38,892 nt of DNA from an uncultured Bacilli bacterium (lineage in GTDB: Bacteria; Bacillota_I; Bacilli_A; RF39; UBA660). Shown piece after piece: positions 31,088-38,892 of this stretch (position 1 is the first letter of the stretch; each line of letters begins with the position of its first letter). The DNA is taken from positions 1-38,892 of the forward strand of contig CAJUHL010000014.1 in assembly GCA_910586425.1 (NCBI GenBank), in the 5' to 3' direction. A program made the position numbers and the translations under genes. The notes under the pieces are model-generated. The model was not told the DNA's origin. It worked only from the letters and a program-made list of their open reading frames with translations, and searched no databases.

Positions 31088-32761
31088 CTATTTACAAATT
31101 TGTTCTATATAAGTAACAATCTCTTCTTTTTTAATGTCCTTCGAAATTTCTTCATTTCTGAATTTGACCTCTACATATCCATCTACCAATTTTTTTCCAA
31201 CTGTAATACGTATTGGTATTCCAATCAAATCCATATCATTAAACTTAACCCCTGGTCGCACATCACGATCATCCAAAATAACATCAATACCCTTTTTCTT
31301 TAACATATCATATAATTCAGTTGCATATGCATTCCCACCAATGTCAATAATAGCGACTTGATAAGGCGCAATAGACATTGGAAAACAAATCCCATATTCA
31401 TCATGGTTCTGTTCTACGATTGCAGCTAAAATTCTTCCAATTCCAATCCCATAACATCCCATTTGAACTGGTTTTAAGTGATTATCCACGTCACTATATA
31501 ATAGATCCAAAGCTTCTGAATACTTGGTACCTAGCTTAAAGGTATTTCCTACCTCAATCCCTTTTTTAAAAATAAGTGGGGCACCACAGTTTGGACAAGC
31601 ATCTTGTTCTCTTACATTTTTAATATCCCCATGAATCTGATAAGTAAAATCTTTGGTATTAACATTTTGATAATGATAATCAGTCTCATTCGCGCCTACT
31701 ACATAATTGTACATATGTAATACTTCATCATCCACAACAATTGGTATATCAAGTCCAATTGGACCTGCAAATCCAACCTTTGCATGTGTAATACGCTCAA
31801 CATCAACCGTTTCTGCTAAAATCACTTCTTTGGCATGCAACAATTTCCTTAATTTTAATTCATTTAACTCACGATTTCCAGATATCATACAAGCATAGTA
31901 ATTTCCATCCACCTGATAAATTAAAGTTTTGACGATTTTGCTTTCTGATACATTTAAGTATTTTGTAATTTCTTCTATCGTTCCATGATTTGGAGTGTGT
32001 ACTTTTTTGATCGGCAACAAATCTTCTTGCATACAATCCTTCACCACACAAGAACTCACTTCTATATTAGAAGCATAATCACATGCTTCACAAAGAACTA
32101 AAATATCTTCACCGATATCCGTAACCGCTTGAAATTCTTCAGACAAAAGCCCACCCATTGCTCCTGTATCTGCTGTTACAATTTTATAATTCAATCCAAG
32201 TCGATTAAAAATGGTTTGATATGTTTGATACATCTTTTGATAAGAAAGGTTCATACTTTCTAAATCAGTATCAAAACTATAAGCATCTTTCATAATAAAT
32301 TCACGAACTCGTATTAAGCCATATCTCGGTCTTGGCTCATCCCGATATTTATTGGCCATTTGATATAAGTTAAAAGGCATGTCTTTATAAGATTTTATCT
32401 TCTCTTTCGCAACAGAAACAAATAACTCTTCATGAGTTGGTCCAAGTACATAATTACGATCCATTCTATCTTTTAAAGAAAACATACTAGATCCAAAAAT
32501 ATCTCTTCTTCCACTTGCAACATAAACATCTTCTGGAAGTAAACTAGGCATTACCAGTTCTTGAGCACCTGCTTGATTCATTTCTTCTCTCACTATTTTT
32601 TCAATCTTTTGAAGAACACGATATCCCAGTGGCAAATAGGAATATACTCCTGTTCCAAATTTTTTAATCATTCCACTACGCACAAGCAGATTTCCACTTA
32701 TACTTTCTTCTTCCTTACTATCCTCTCTTACTGTAAAAAAGAAACTTGATTTTAATTTCAT
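31088..32761 (-). CDS. proS: Prolyl-tRNA synthetase, bacterial type with editing domain
   Basis: 557 residues. Class II motifs are seen: VMPSLLPEDVYVASGR, motif 2 RYRDEPRPRYGLIRVREF, cited in part as PRPRYGLIRVREF, and motif 3 GCYGIGIGRILAAI. Between motifs 2 and 3 lies the YbaK-like editing (INS) domain (residues about 230-390) which clears mischarged Ala-tRNA(Pro). The C-terminal anticodon-binding domain ends with ITVGKKLVDGYVEVKFRN. ATG preceded by AGAGGG. Followed by lspA and ylyB in one operon. Charges tRNA-Pro. Confidence 0.97.
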   Translation of the reverse strand: MKLKSSFFFTVREDSKEEESISGNLLVRSGMIKKFGTGVYSYLPLGYRVLQKIEKIVREEMNQAGAQELVMPSLLPEDVYVASGRRDIFGSSMFSLKDRMDRNYVLGPTHEELFVSVAKEKIKSYKDMPFNLYQMANKYRDEPRPRYGLIRVREFIMKDAYSFDTDLESMNLSYQKMYQTYQTIFNRLGLNYKIVTADTGAMGGLLSEEFQAVTDIGEDILVLCEACDYASNIEVSSCVVKDCMQEDLLPIKKVHTPNHGTIEEITKYLNVSESKIVKTLIYQVDGNYYACMISGNRELNELKLRKLLHAKEVILAETVDVERITHAKVGFAGPIGLDIPIVVDDEVLHMYNYVVGANETDYHYQNVNTKDFTYQIHGDIKNVREQDACPNCGAPLIFKKGIEVGNTFKLGTKYSEALDLLYSDVDNHLKPVQMGCYGIGIGRILAAIVEQNHDEYGICFPMSIAPYQVAIIDIGGNAYATELYDMLKKKGIDVILDDRDVRPGVKFNDMDLIGIPIRITVGKKLVDGYVEVKFRNEEISKDIKKEEIVTYIEQICK

Positions 32762-33070
32762 AAAATTCCCTCTTTCTGTTTTGCTCTATTTTTATTTTAT
32801 GTTACCCACAAGGGGAAATTTTAAAGAATACATAAATTTCACCACATTTCTTACAAGTATTATATCATATAACTGTGGGAACGATACGATTTTCTTTTGT
32901 ACGATTCTATTTTTTCAATTTTTCTATTAAAAAATGAAATTAGTTTTTTCATGTATTCTTATGATTTTTCATCATTACTTATAATAAAAAAAATTTCCTT
33001 ATTCAAAAAATAGGTTTGAATGTATATTTGAAATAATAATGTACATAAGAAATTAGAAAGGATGAATGTT
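32762..33070. other. Divergent control region between proS and the coat gene
   Basis: No gene. On the minus side a TATAAT (32859-32864) lies about 100 bases ahead of proS; the leader has an inverted repeat CCCACA (32805-32810)/TGTGGG (32874-32879) and an inner GAAATTT/AAATTTC hairpin. No T-box signature (AGGGTGG) is seen. On the plus side TATAAT at 32980-32985 is the best -10 for the spore-coat pair. Confidence 0.45.
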
Positions 33071-33268
33071 ATGGAACAAGTACCTACTATGATTTCAACA
33101 AAGGATTTAGCTTATTTAAACGATATTTTTGAATGGAATTTCACTGTATGTAAAAAAGCATATCATTTTGCAAAAGAAGTAACCGATTCCGAAATCAAGG
33201 ACAATTTAATGCAAGTATCAAACATGCATAAAGGAATTTGTGAACAAATTATTAAAATTTTAGAATAG
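33071..33268 (+). CDS. Small CotF-like spore coat / ferritin-like protein
   Basis: 65 residues from the ATG at 33071; the earlier ATG at 33062 lies too close to the GAAAGG site. The sequence STKDLAYLNDIFEWNFTVCK and the following helix with KEVTDSEIKDNLMQVSNMHK look like a two-helix half of a ferritin-like bundle, as in small spore-coat related proteins of Clostridia and Bacilli. It sits 9 bases ahead of the larger CotF-like gene, which suggests that the two make one heteromer or layered coat element. Function known only by family resemblance. Confidence 0.7.
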   Translation: MEQVPTMISTKDLAYLNDIFEWNFTVCKKAYHFAKEVTDSEIKDNLMQVSNMHKGICEQIIKILE

Positions 33269-33277
33269 GAGAATCAT

Positions 33278-33595
33278 ATGAACGAAAAAATACAAAATCC
33301 CAAAACAGAAGTTCCTGCAACCAAAGAAATGAATGACAAGGATTATTTAAATGCCATATTAGAAAGTGAAAAAAATATGAGCGTCAATATGTGCATTGCG
33401 CTGAATGAGGCAAGCAATGAGGATTTATTCAATGAGCTTTATGAACTCTTTGAAGATATCAAAAAAAGTCAAAGGAATTTATTTGAACTTGCTTTTCGAA
33501 AAGGTTGGTATCCCCTTGAAAAAGAAACTCCCAATAAAATTTCTGAAAAATACAACATGTTAAAACAGGAATTACAAGAATTAGAAAATGAATAG
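33278..33595 (+). CDS. Coat F domain (CotF-like) spore coat protein
   Basis: 105 residues; TAGGAG precedes the ATG. The segment MNDKDYLNAILESEKNMSVN, followed by NEASNEDLFNELYELFEDI and FRKGWYPLE, is the CotF helical-bundle pattern; the closing KGWYPLE is typical. CotF-type proteins are structural parts of the spore coat. With the collagen-like protein at 1.3 kb this hints that the organism or its ancestors make spores. Ends in a strong terminator. Confidence 0.85.
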   Translation: MNEKIQNPKTEVPATKEMNDKDYLNAILESEKNMSVNMCIALNEASNEDLFNELYELFEDIKKSQRNLFELAFRKGWYPLEKETPNKISEKYNMLKQELQELENE

Positions 33596-33600
33596 TCGAT

Positions 33601-33627
33601 AAAAACCAAATCAATTTTGGTTTTTTT
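33601..33627 (+). terminator. Terminator of the coat gene pair
   Basis: AAAAACCAAA/TTTGGTTTTT stem of 10 bp around TCAAT-type loop, with a T-run. Confidence 0.9.
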
Positions 33628-33691
33628 ACACATGTTTTTATACTAAAGAGACAATGCAAATGTGGAAAGTTTTTTACTATTATTTCATGTA

Positions 33692-33716
33692 AAAAGACAA
33701 CTAATTGTTGTCTTTT
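33692..33716 (-). terminator. Terminator of tig
   Basis: Perfect 10-bp stem AAAAGACAAC/GTTGTCTTTT with loop TAATT, overlapping the tig stop at 33701. Confidence 0.9.
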
Positions 33717-34960
33717 AGCACATCTAATGCCTTACGCATTTCCAAATCATATTTTACCATATCCAAACCACCAAATAGTTTTAAGAATTCTTCTTTTTTC
33801 ATACTATATTTTTCGGCCAAACTATCTGCTTCTTTTTCAGTATCTTCTTCTGTTACTTCAATTTTTTCTGCTTTTACAATTTCTTCTAACAATAATCTTG
33901 AAGATACTCTTTTCATAGCTTCTTCTTTCATTTGTTCTTTTAAAGCAGTTTCATCAGAATTGGTAAATTGATAAAATTGTTCTAATGTAATTCCTTGCAT
34001 TTTTAAATTTTCTTCATATTGACGAATCATACGATCTAATTCGTCTTCTACCATCGCATCAGGAATATCTACTTCCATATTGGCAACAGCTTGATTTAAA
34101 ATTTCATCCATAAAATGATCTTCTGCATGATGCTCCTTATGTGTTTTAATATTCTCTTCTAATTGTTTTTCTAACGCTTCTTTGGTATCAATGCCTTCCA
34201 TTCCTAAATCTTCAAAAAAATCTTTATCAAATTCAGGAAGTTTTGTTTCTTTAATTTCATTTACTTTTACTTTGAATACAACTGGTTGTCCTTTTAAATC
34301 TTCTGCATGATAATCTTCAGGGAATGTAATATTAATTTCTTTTTCTTCCCCTTTTTTCATTCCAATTAATTGTTCTTCAAACCCAGGAATAAAAGTTCCA
34401 CTGCCAATTACCAAAGAATAGTTTTCCCCTTTTCCACCTTCAAACGGAACGCCATCTTTAAACCCTTCAAAATCTATAATAGCAGTATCATCATTTTCAA
34501 TTGTTCCTTCTTTGACAACACTTTCAGCATATCGCTTTCTCGTTTCTTCCAAAGCATGTTCTACTTCTTCTTTGGTTACTTTCACTTCTTCTTTTTTCAC
34601 ATCTAATTTTTTATATTTTCCTAATTTTACTTCTGGTTTTGTTGTTAAAATAAATAGAAATTCTACATAGTCCGCTGAAATGGATTTTAAACTGGCTTGT
34701 GGTTGAGCTACAATTACCAAATCTCCATTTTCATCCAACATTTTCGTATAAGCATCTTGTAATACACGGTCTGCTGCATCTAACCATAAATTTTCTTCAC
34801 CATATTTTTTTAAGAACACATCTTTTGGGGCCTTACCAGGTCGAAAACCATCGATTTTGGCCTTTTTACTTGCTTCTTTGAATGCATCTTTTTTGGCCTT
34901 TTCCCATTCAGATCCTTCTATTTTAATGGTAATTTCATGTACATTTTTATTTTCTTTCAT
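33701..34960 (-). CDS. tig: Trigger factor chaperone
   Basis: 419 residues from the ATG at 34960, because GGAGGAAATT sits right ahead; an in-frame ATG 15 bases upstream overlaps this site. The N-terminal ribosome-binding domain has the GFRPGKAPKDVF loop (signature GFRxGKxP). The middle FKBP-type peptidyl-prolyl isomerase domain (IDFEGFKDGVPFEGGKGENY, IPGFEEQLIGMKKGEEKEI) and the helical C-terminal domain (residues 250-419) are complete. It binds nascent chains at the ribosome exit. It lies behind greA, 82 bases apart with a terminator between. Confidence 0.97.
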   Translation of the reverse strand: MKENKNVHEITIKIEGSEWEKAKKDAFKEASKKAKIDGFRPGKAPKDVFLKKYGEENLWLDAADRVLQDAYTKMLDENGDLVIVAQPQASLKSISADYVEFLFILTTKPEVKLGKYKKLDVKKEEVKVTKEEVEHALEETRKRYAESVVKEGTIENDDTAIIDFEGFKDGVPFEGGKGENYSLVIGSGTFIPGFEEQLIGMKKGEEKEINITFPEDYHAEDLKGQPVVFKVKVNEIKETKLPEFDKDFFEDLGMEGIDTKEALEKQLEENIKTHKEHHAEDHFMDEILNQAVANMEVDIPDAMVEDELDRMIRQYEENLKMQGITLEQFYQFTNSDETALKEQMKEEAMKRVSSRLLLEEIVKAEKIEVTEEDTEKEADSLAEKYSMKKEEFLKLFGGLDMVKYDLEMRKALDVLKDNN

Positions 34961-35025
34961 AATTTCCTCCATCAATACATTTCTAGTATAACTGAACTAA
35001 AACAAATTTTCAAGTCGATTTCAAA

Positions 35026-35045
35026 AAAACACCTAAAGTGTTTTA
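35026..35045 (-). terminator. Terminator of greA
   Basis: AAAACAC/GTGTTTT 7-bp stem with loop CTAAA, overlapping the stop at 35043, T-run on the minus strand. Confidence 0.85.
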
Positions 35046-35513
35046 AAATATCTCTACAATTTCTACGTTGTATTTTCCTTGTGGACTTTCTACTGTTACT
35101 TGACTTCCTACTGCTAAACCCATAATTGCTTGTGCGATTGGAGACTCATTGGAAATCTTGTTTTGGAATGGATCTGCTTCCATACTTCCAACAATTGAGT
35201 ATGTTTCAATTTCTCCATCTTCTATGTATTTCAATTTGACACTAGTTCCAATGGATACCTTATCTGTAGATGTTTCTTTAATGATAACTGCTTTTTCAAT
35301 CATAAGTTCTAATTCAGCAATTCTACCTTCTACTTCAGCTTGGGAAGTACGCGCTGCATCATATTCTGCATTTTCACTTAAATCACCTAAAGCACGTGCA
35401 TCTTTTAATGCGTTAATCACTTCAGGTCTTTTTTCTAATTTTAAATAATCAAGCTCTTTTTTCAGTTCATTTAAACCAGCTTCTGTTAAATATATCTCTT
35501 TTGTACTTGACAT
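35043..35513 (-). CDS. greA: Transcription elongation factor GreA
   Basis: 156 residues, normal length. The N-terminal coiled coil (LTEAGLNELKKELDYLK to ALGDLSENAEYDAAR) carries the acidic tip that enters the RNA polymerase channel and rescues stalled complexes by RNA cleavage. The C-terminal FKBP-like domain includes SNESPIAQAIMGLAVG. It lies behind the trhP pair, as in Bacillus (with udk missing here). Confidence 0.97.
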   Translation of the reverse strand: MSSTKEIYLTEAGLNELKKELDYLKLEKRPEVINALKDARALGDLSENAEYDAARTSQAEVEGRIAELELMIEKAVIIKETSTDKVSIGTSVKLKYIEDGEIETYSIVGSMEADPFQNKISNESPIAQAIMGLAVGSQVTVESPQGKYNVEIVEIF

Positions 35514-35576
35514 ATAAAACGCCTCTTCTCTCTATCTATAAAACATTACAAATGATACTATAGAAATTTTATTTTG

Positions 35577-36779
35577 TCAATCTTTTTTTATGCGAATTAG
35601 ATTATTCGGATAAACATGTTCTTGTATTTTCATTTGTACAATTTGTCTTGGATGTCTTACAACCGAAATAAATTGTTGATTTTCGTCTAAAATTTCTGTA
35701 ATCTCGTATGTTATTGTATGCAATTGTGGACCAAATATTTCAACAACATCTCCTATTTTGAAATAATTTCTCTGTTCAATAGTGGCATATTTTGTTTTTT
35801 CATTATAATCTAAAACAATTCCTAAAAAATCTTGATTAGAAACTTCTTCTCTTCCATTATAATATCCACAAGCGGAATTATTTTCACCACCAAAGAATTG
35901 GGGCACAGAATCCCGATTTGCACAGTTTCTTAAAATACGCTCATATGTTATATTATATTGATAAGTTTCTGGATGGTTACAATACGCATCAATGGCTTTT
36001 CTATAAATATCAACAACCGTTGCGATATAATAGATAGATCGCATTCTACCTTCGATTTTAAAGGATGTAATTCCCATTTCTATCATATCTGGCAAGTACA
36101 TAAGCATTGATAAATCTTTACTACAAAACGTAAATTCTTTTCCACCTTTTAATAATTGTAACTGATTATTATATAAGTCAAAATCCCATCTGCATATCTG
36201 ACTACAACCACCACGATTGGCATCTCTTGCTGTTAAAAAGTTAGAAAGAACACACCTTCCACTCATCGAAGCACACATCGCCCCATGAATAAAACATTCG
36301 ATTTCTAAATTTGTATTTTCTATGATTTGTTTCACTTCTTCTTTTCGTGTTTCTCTTCCCAAAACAATTCGCTTAACACCCTGTTCTTCCCAAAAACGGC
36401 AAGCTTCGATATTCAAAGTAGATTGTTGTGTGGATAAATGAATTTCTAAATGAGTGTATTCTTTTGCGATTTGGATAATGGCAGGATCGCTTACAATAAT
36501 CGCATCTACTCCACAATCTTCCAAATGAATTAAATACTCTTTTATACGACTGATTTCCGCATTATGTAACACAATGTTCACTGTTACATGAACACGTTTG
36601 CCTCTTTCATGTGCATAATGGCATCCTTCTTCTATTTCTTCAAATGTAAAATTTTTAGCATTGGCACGAAGTCCCAAAAAAGGCCCACCTATATAAACCG
36701 CATCCGCTCCATATTCAATGGCCCATTTTAATCTTTCCAAATCACCTGCTGGTGCTAATAACTCTGGTTTTTTAATCAT
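35577..36779 (-). CDS. trhP2: U32-family protein, likely tRNA uridine hydroxylase subunit TrhP2 (YrrO)
   Basis: 400 residues. U32 landmarks: PELLAPAGDLERLKWAIEYG, DAVYIGG, FIHGAMCASMSGRCVLSNFL and GGCSQICRWDFDL, with the Cys set for an Fe-S cluster, then ITSFKIEGRMRS. The C-terminal part (about 310-400) is the small beta-barrel domain of the family. In B. subtilis the paralogous pair TrhP1/TrhP2 makes 5-hydroxyuridine at tRNA position 34 from prephenate. Eight bases overlap with the trhP1-like gene upstream, and greA follows, as in B. subtilis yrrN-yrrO-udk-greA. The context supports the tRNA role over an old protease label. Confidence 0.9.
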   Translation of the reverse strand: MIKKPELLAPAGDLERLKWAIEYGADAVYIGGPFLGLRANAKNFTFEEIEEGCHYAHERGKRVHVTVNIVLHNAEISRIKEYLIHLEDCGVDAIIVSDPAIIQIAKEYTHLEIHLSTQQSTLNIEACRFWEEQGVKRIVLGRETRKEEVKQIIENTNLEIECFIHGAMCASMSGRCVLSNFLTARDANRGGCSQICRWDFDLYNNQLQLLKGGKEFTFCSKDLSMLMYLPDMIEMGITSFKIEGRMRSIYYIATVVDIYRKAIDAYCNHPETYQYNITYERILRNCANRDSVPQFFGGENNSACGYYNGREEVSNQDFLGIVLDYNEKTKYATIEQRNYFKIGDVVEIFGPQLHTITYEITEILDENQQFISVVRHPRQIVQMKIQEHVYPNNLIRIKKD

Positions 36780-37632
36780 AATGTTTCACCTGATATACCG
36801 TTTCTTTATAAAGAAATCCTTTATCTGTATTTCCACCTAACAATGAGTCAATTAAAGCATCACTACCAGTTTCTTCATGAAAAAGAATCAGAATCTTAAG
36901 AAAGATAGATCTTTCTATAAAATGTTCATTTAGTAAAACATAATCTATATTGTGTTCTTTCAGTTCTAGATACTCTTGATATCCATTTAGTATATGGCTA
37001 GAATAAACAAAAGTTCCTTCTTCATTGTCAACAATCGGATAACGCTTTCCTTCTTTTTCCATGTAATAAAAAGGAGATTTATCTTGCAACTGAAAATAAT
37101 CTAAATAGTTTTTCACTTCGTGACGTTCTGATACAAACATAGGAAGATAACCCAAAATGGAAACCAGCAAAGGTATTTTAATTTGTTCTTTGATTTCTAT
37201 TATCTCTTTTTTGGTGATTTCTCCAGATACAAATACCATATCTGCCCCATGCTGATGCCAATAATTCATGGTTGCGTAATTGGTAGTCAAATGTTCTGCT
37301 CCCCAAATCAGCGGAATTTCTATTTTGTATTCCTTTTTCATTTGAATCACGGCAACATCATAATATAAAATTCCATCAATCTGTAAATCTGCAAGTTTTT
37401 GCATTACTTCTTTCACAGAACCAAGCTCACTGCTATGAAAATTTTTATTGAGTGCGATAAAAAGCTGTTTCTTTTTTTCTTTCAAAATAGGTAACATTTT
37501 TTGAATATCTTCTAAATCTACTGTTACTAAAAAATTCATGCTCATTTTTTGATAACCAAAAAGAAATGCATCTGCTTGATCAATTAAAGCATCTATATTA
37601 GGATAAGCTGGTATTATCATTATCTTTGTCAT
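36772..37632 (-). CDS. trhP1: U32-like protein, likely TrhP1 (YrrN)
   Basis: 286 residues with a TIM-barrel-like U32 pattern, such as QKLADLQIDGILYYDVAVIQ, GAEHLTTNYATMNYWHQHGA and VSILGYLPMFVSERH, but without the Cys cluster of the longer partner. Shorter, cysteine-poor U32 protein immediately upstream and 8 bases overlapping: this is the TrhP1/TrhP2 arrangement. It is thought to work as a partner of TrhP2 in tRNA U34 hydroxylation. The divergence from typical YrrN seems large, so the exact name is less sure than the pairing. Confidence 0.82.
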   Translation of the reverse strand: MTKIMIIPAYPNIDALIDQADAFLFGYQKMSMNFLVTVDLEDIQKMLPILKEKKKQLFIALNKNFHSSELGSVKEVMQKLADLQIDGILYYDVAVIQMKKEYKIEIPLIWGAEHLTTNYATMNYWHQHGADMVFVSGEITKKEIIEIKEQIKIPLLVSILGYLPMFVSERHEVKNYLDYFQLQDKSPFYYMEKEGKRYPIVDNEEGTFVYSSHILNGYQEYLELKEHNIDYVLLNEHFIERSIFLKILILFHEETGSDALIDSLLGGNTDKGFLYKETVYQVKHYD

Positions 37633-37673
37633 CTACTTCACCGCTCTCATTATATCACATATTTTCAAAAAAA

Positions 37674-37691
37674 GACGAACAACGTCCTTTT
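37674..37691 (-). terminator. Terminator of the TPR gene
   Basis: GACG/CGTC stem with AAAA and TTTT flanks (one bulged base), overlapping the stop at 37690. Confidence 0.6.
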
Positions 37692-38892
37692 ACTTATATT
37701 GTTTGATTCGCATTGCAACTTTTTCTTCAGTCAAAGGTTTCATAAATATTGGATCATATTGTAACCGATACGTTAGGTCTATCATTTGATTTAATGCATT
37801 AATATCTGTTATTGGTTTATTAGAAATACTTTCTAGTACATCCCATGCTTTCATCGCCCTTTTACATCTTTCTATATCTTGGCTTTGCATTCCCACATAT
37901 ACATGGCTTCCCATTATCATAATTTCATTTTGAAAGATATCCTTAATTAAAATTACTTTTTCTTGAACATTTTTTACTTTAGGAACATACGAAGATTTAC
38001 CTGTAACCCTTGATTGTTTCTTTCCTTCCACCACAATCATTTTAGAACTTTTACAAGTTTCCTTTTTAACAGGTGCTTTCACGATTGAATTCCTTTTTAC
38101 TGCAGTAATTTTTCCTTCTACTTTACTTTTTTGGGAGCTTTTTTCTATTTGAATTGCTAAATCCCAATCAATTACACAATCTAATATTTTAAGATAAAAT
38201 CCCCAATCAACCATTGTTTTTTTAGAAATTAATCTTTCTTTTAGCATATTCAACACTTTTATCTGATTTTCTTCTTCTACTTCTTGTTTTCTTTTATTAA
38301 TATATTGAATTCCTTGACTTTTATTATGTTTTTCATAATAAGCAGCCGATAATATTACTTTATCAAAAAAGTTTATATTTTCCTGTTCTAGTTCCTCTAT
38401 ATTAATATCACTACAATACAATCTTGTTAGCAAAGAACAGGTAATAGATTTCTCTTTATTTTCATTTGCAGATAAATTTGGAACTTTTTTCTCTATATTA
38501 CCATCATTGTTTACATTAATTTTTTTCATGTTTTTTAAAATTATTTTTCTTTGAGATACGAGTATCATACGCTCTTTTGAATTCAAATTCGGAAGCAATA
38601 ATACTTCCTCAATTATCTCTAATGCATCTTCATTCCTTCCTAAATTCAATAAGGCTGTTACTTTATTATTTTTTGCAATCATACAAGTCTTTAAATCCAC
38701 ATTTGGAAACGATAATACTTCCTCAATTATCTCTAATGCTTCTTCATTTCTTCCTAAACTCAATAAAGCGGTTGCTTTCTGATTTGTAAATATCATACGG
38801 GTTTTTGGATCCAAATTTGGAAGCAATAATACTTCCTCAATTAATTCTAATGCATCTTCATTCCTTCCTAAATTCAATAAGGCTGTTACTTT
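37690..38892 (-). CDS. TPR-like repeat protein, 5' end beyond the window
   Basis: At least 395 residues; the frame stays open to the right edge, so the start is outside. The visible part opens with three near-identical 38-residue helical repeats, each with LGRNEDALEIIEEVL, which resemble TPR motifs. They are also alike at DNA level (see repeat entry). A middle region of about 100 residues (KRKQEVEEENQIKV, ILDCVIDWDLAIQ) and a Lys-rich linker follow. The C-terminal 90 residues (VILIKDIFQNEIMIMGSH to LTEEKVAMRIKQYK) form a separate domain that I do not recognise. No signal peptide can be judged. Function unknown, probably protein binding. Confidence 0.7.
   Translation of the reverse strand, partial: KVTALLNLGRNEDALELIEEVLLLPNLDPKTRMIFTNQKATALLSLGRNEEALEIIEEVLSFPNVDLKTCMIAKNNKVTALLNLGRNEDALEIIEEVLLLPNLNSKERMILVSQRKIILKNMKKINVNNDGNIEKKVPNLSANENKEKSITCSLLTRLYCSDINIEELEQENINFFDKVILSAAYYEKHNKSQGIQYINKRKQEVEEENQIKVLNMLKERLISKKTMVDWGFYLKILDCVIDWDLAIQIEKSSQKSKVEGKITAVKRNSIVKAPVKKETCKSSKMIVVEGKKQSRVTGKSSYVPKVKNVQEKVILIKDIFQNEIMIMGSHVYVGMQSQDIERCKRAMKAWDVLESISNKPITDINALNQMIDLTYRLQYDPIFMKPLTEEKVAMRIKQYK
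38577..38892 (-). repeat. Tandem 114-bp coding repeats
   Basis: Three units with period about 114 bases (38 codons). The first and third visible units share the same run from TCTAATGCATCTTC to GGCTGTTACTTT; the middle unit differs at several places. The array continues past the right edge. Confidence 0.8.

Noticed and set aside
32762..32900. T-box riboswitch ahead of proS
   Set aside because: No AGGGTGG-type T-box core and no terminator hairpin just before the gene.
33022..33051. Sigma-E-like promoter (GTATATT, 15 bases, CATAAGAA) for the coat genes
   Set aside because: Transcription would begin on top of the ribosome site at 33056-33061, leaving almost no leader.
38577..38892. CRISPR-like array
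   Set aside because: The repeats are continuous, without unique spacers, and encode TPR-like helices in one frame.

Overview
This is about 38.9 kb of AT-rich DNA using the standard bacterial code (Trp is TGG; TAA, TAG and TGA all act as stops). Strong AGGAGG-type ribosome sites, a Bacillus-type LexA box, greA next to a pair of U32 (TrhP-like) genes, the lspA-ylyB pair, the YmfF/YmfH peptidase pair and CotF-like and collagen-like spore-surface genes all point to a low-GC member of the Bacillota. An uncultured gut-type Bacilli lineage is likely; this placement is inference from gene content, not from a marker-gene tree.

Layout. 0.15-2.9 kb: a collagen-like GXY-repeat protein with its own glycosyltransferase, then a small membrane protein. 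2.9-9.8 kb: recD2, an unknown single-membrane-segment protein, the ymfF/ymfH peptidase pair, deoD and a stand-alone DUF1016 N-terminal domain. 9.9-10.9 kb: an SOS hub in which lexA and an unlisted 44-residue membrane peptide diverge from a region with two LexA boxes. 10.9-12.9 kb: a lipoprotein, queH and an integral membrane protein. 13.0-16.9 kb: tRNA-Thr(GGT) followed by accessory genes whose boundaries carry a duplicated tRNA 3' tail plus hairpin plus promoter (KilA-N protein, broken PP-loop gene, TudS-related protein, ADP-ribosylglycohydrolase, decayed N-formylglutamate amidohydrolase). 17.0-19.9 kb: DMT transporter, DUF1848 and TfoX-like genes.

20.0-25.9 kb is the most striking part: a complete diversity-generating retroelement (DGR) read leftward as avd, template repeat (TR, 25179-25252), reverse transcriptase, then a target gene with the variable repeat (VR, 23586-23660). 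VR and TR differ at nine substituted positions, and all nine are adenines in the TR coding sense. The diversified domain is the N-terminal part of a MoxR-type AAA+ ATPase followed directly by a 127-residue protein and a HEXXH-VWA protein, so a retroelement appears to retune the sensor end of an ATPase/VWA machine. The present VR allele is broken: it keeps an in-frame TAA that is also present in TR, and it has one extra base that shifts frame. One new copy from TR would restore the frame.

26.1-38.9 kb is mostly housekeeping: tRNA-Arg(CCT), an HD-domain protein, DUF3048, rhomboid, TspO, ylyB, lspA, proS, two CotF-like spore-coat genes, tig, greA, two U32 genes and a TPR protein cut by the window edge. 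Most genes are on the minus strand and many end in clear intrinsic terminators that overlap their stop codons.
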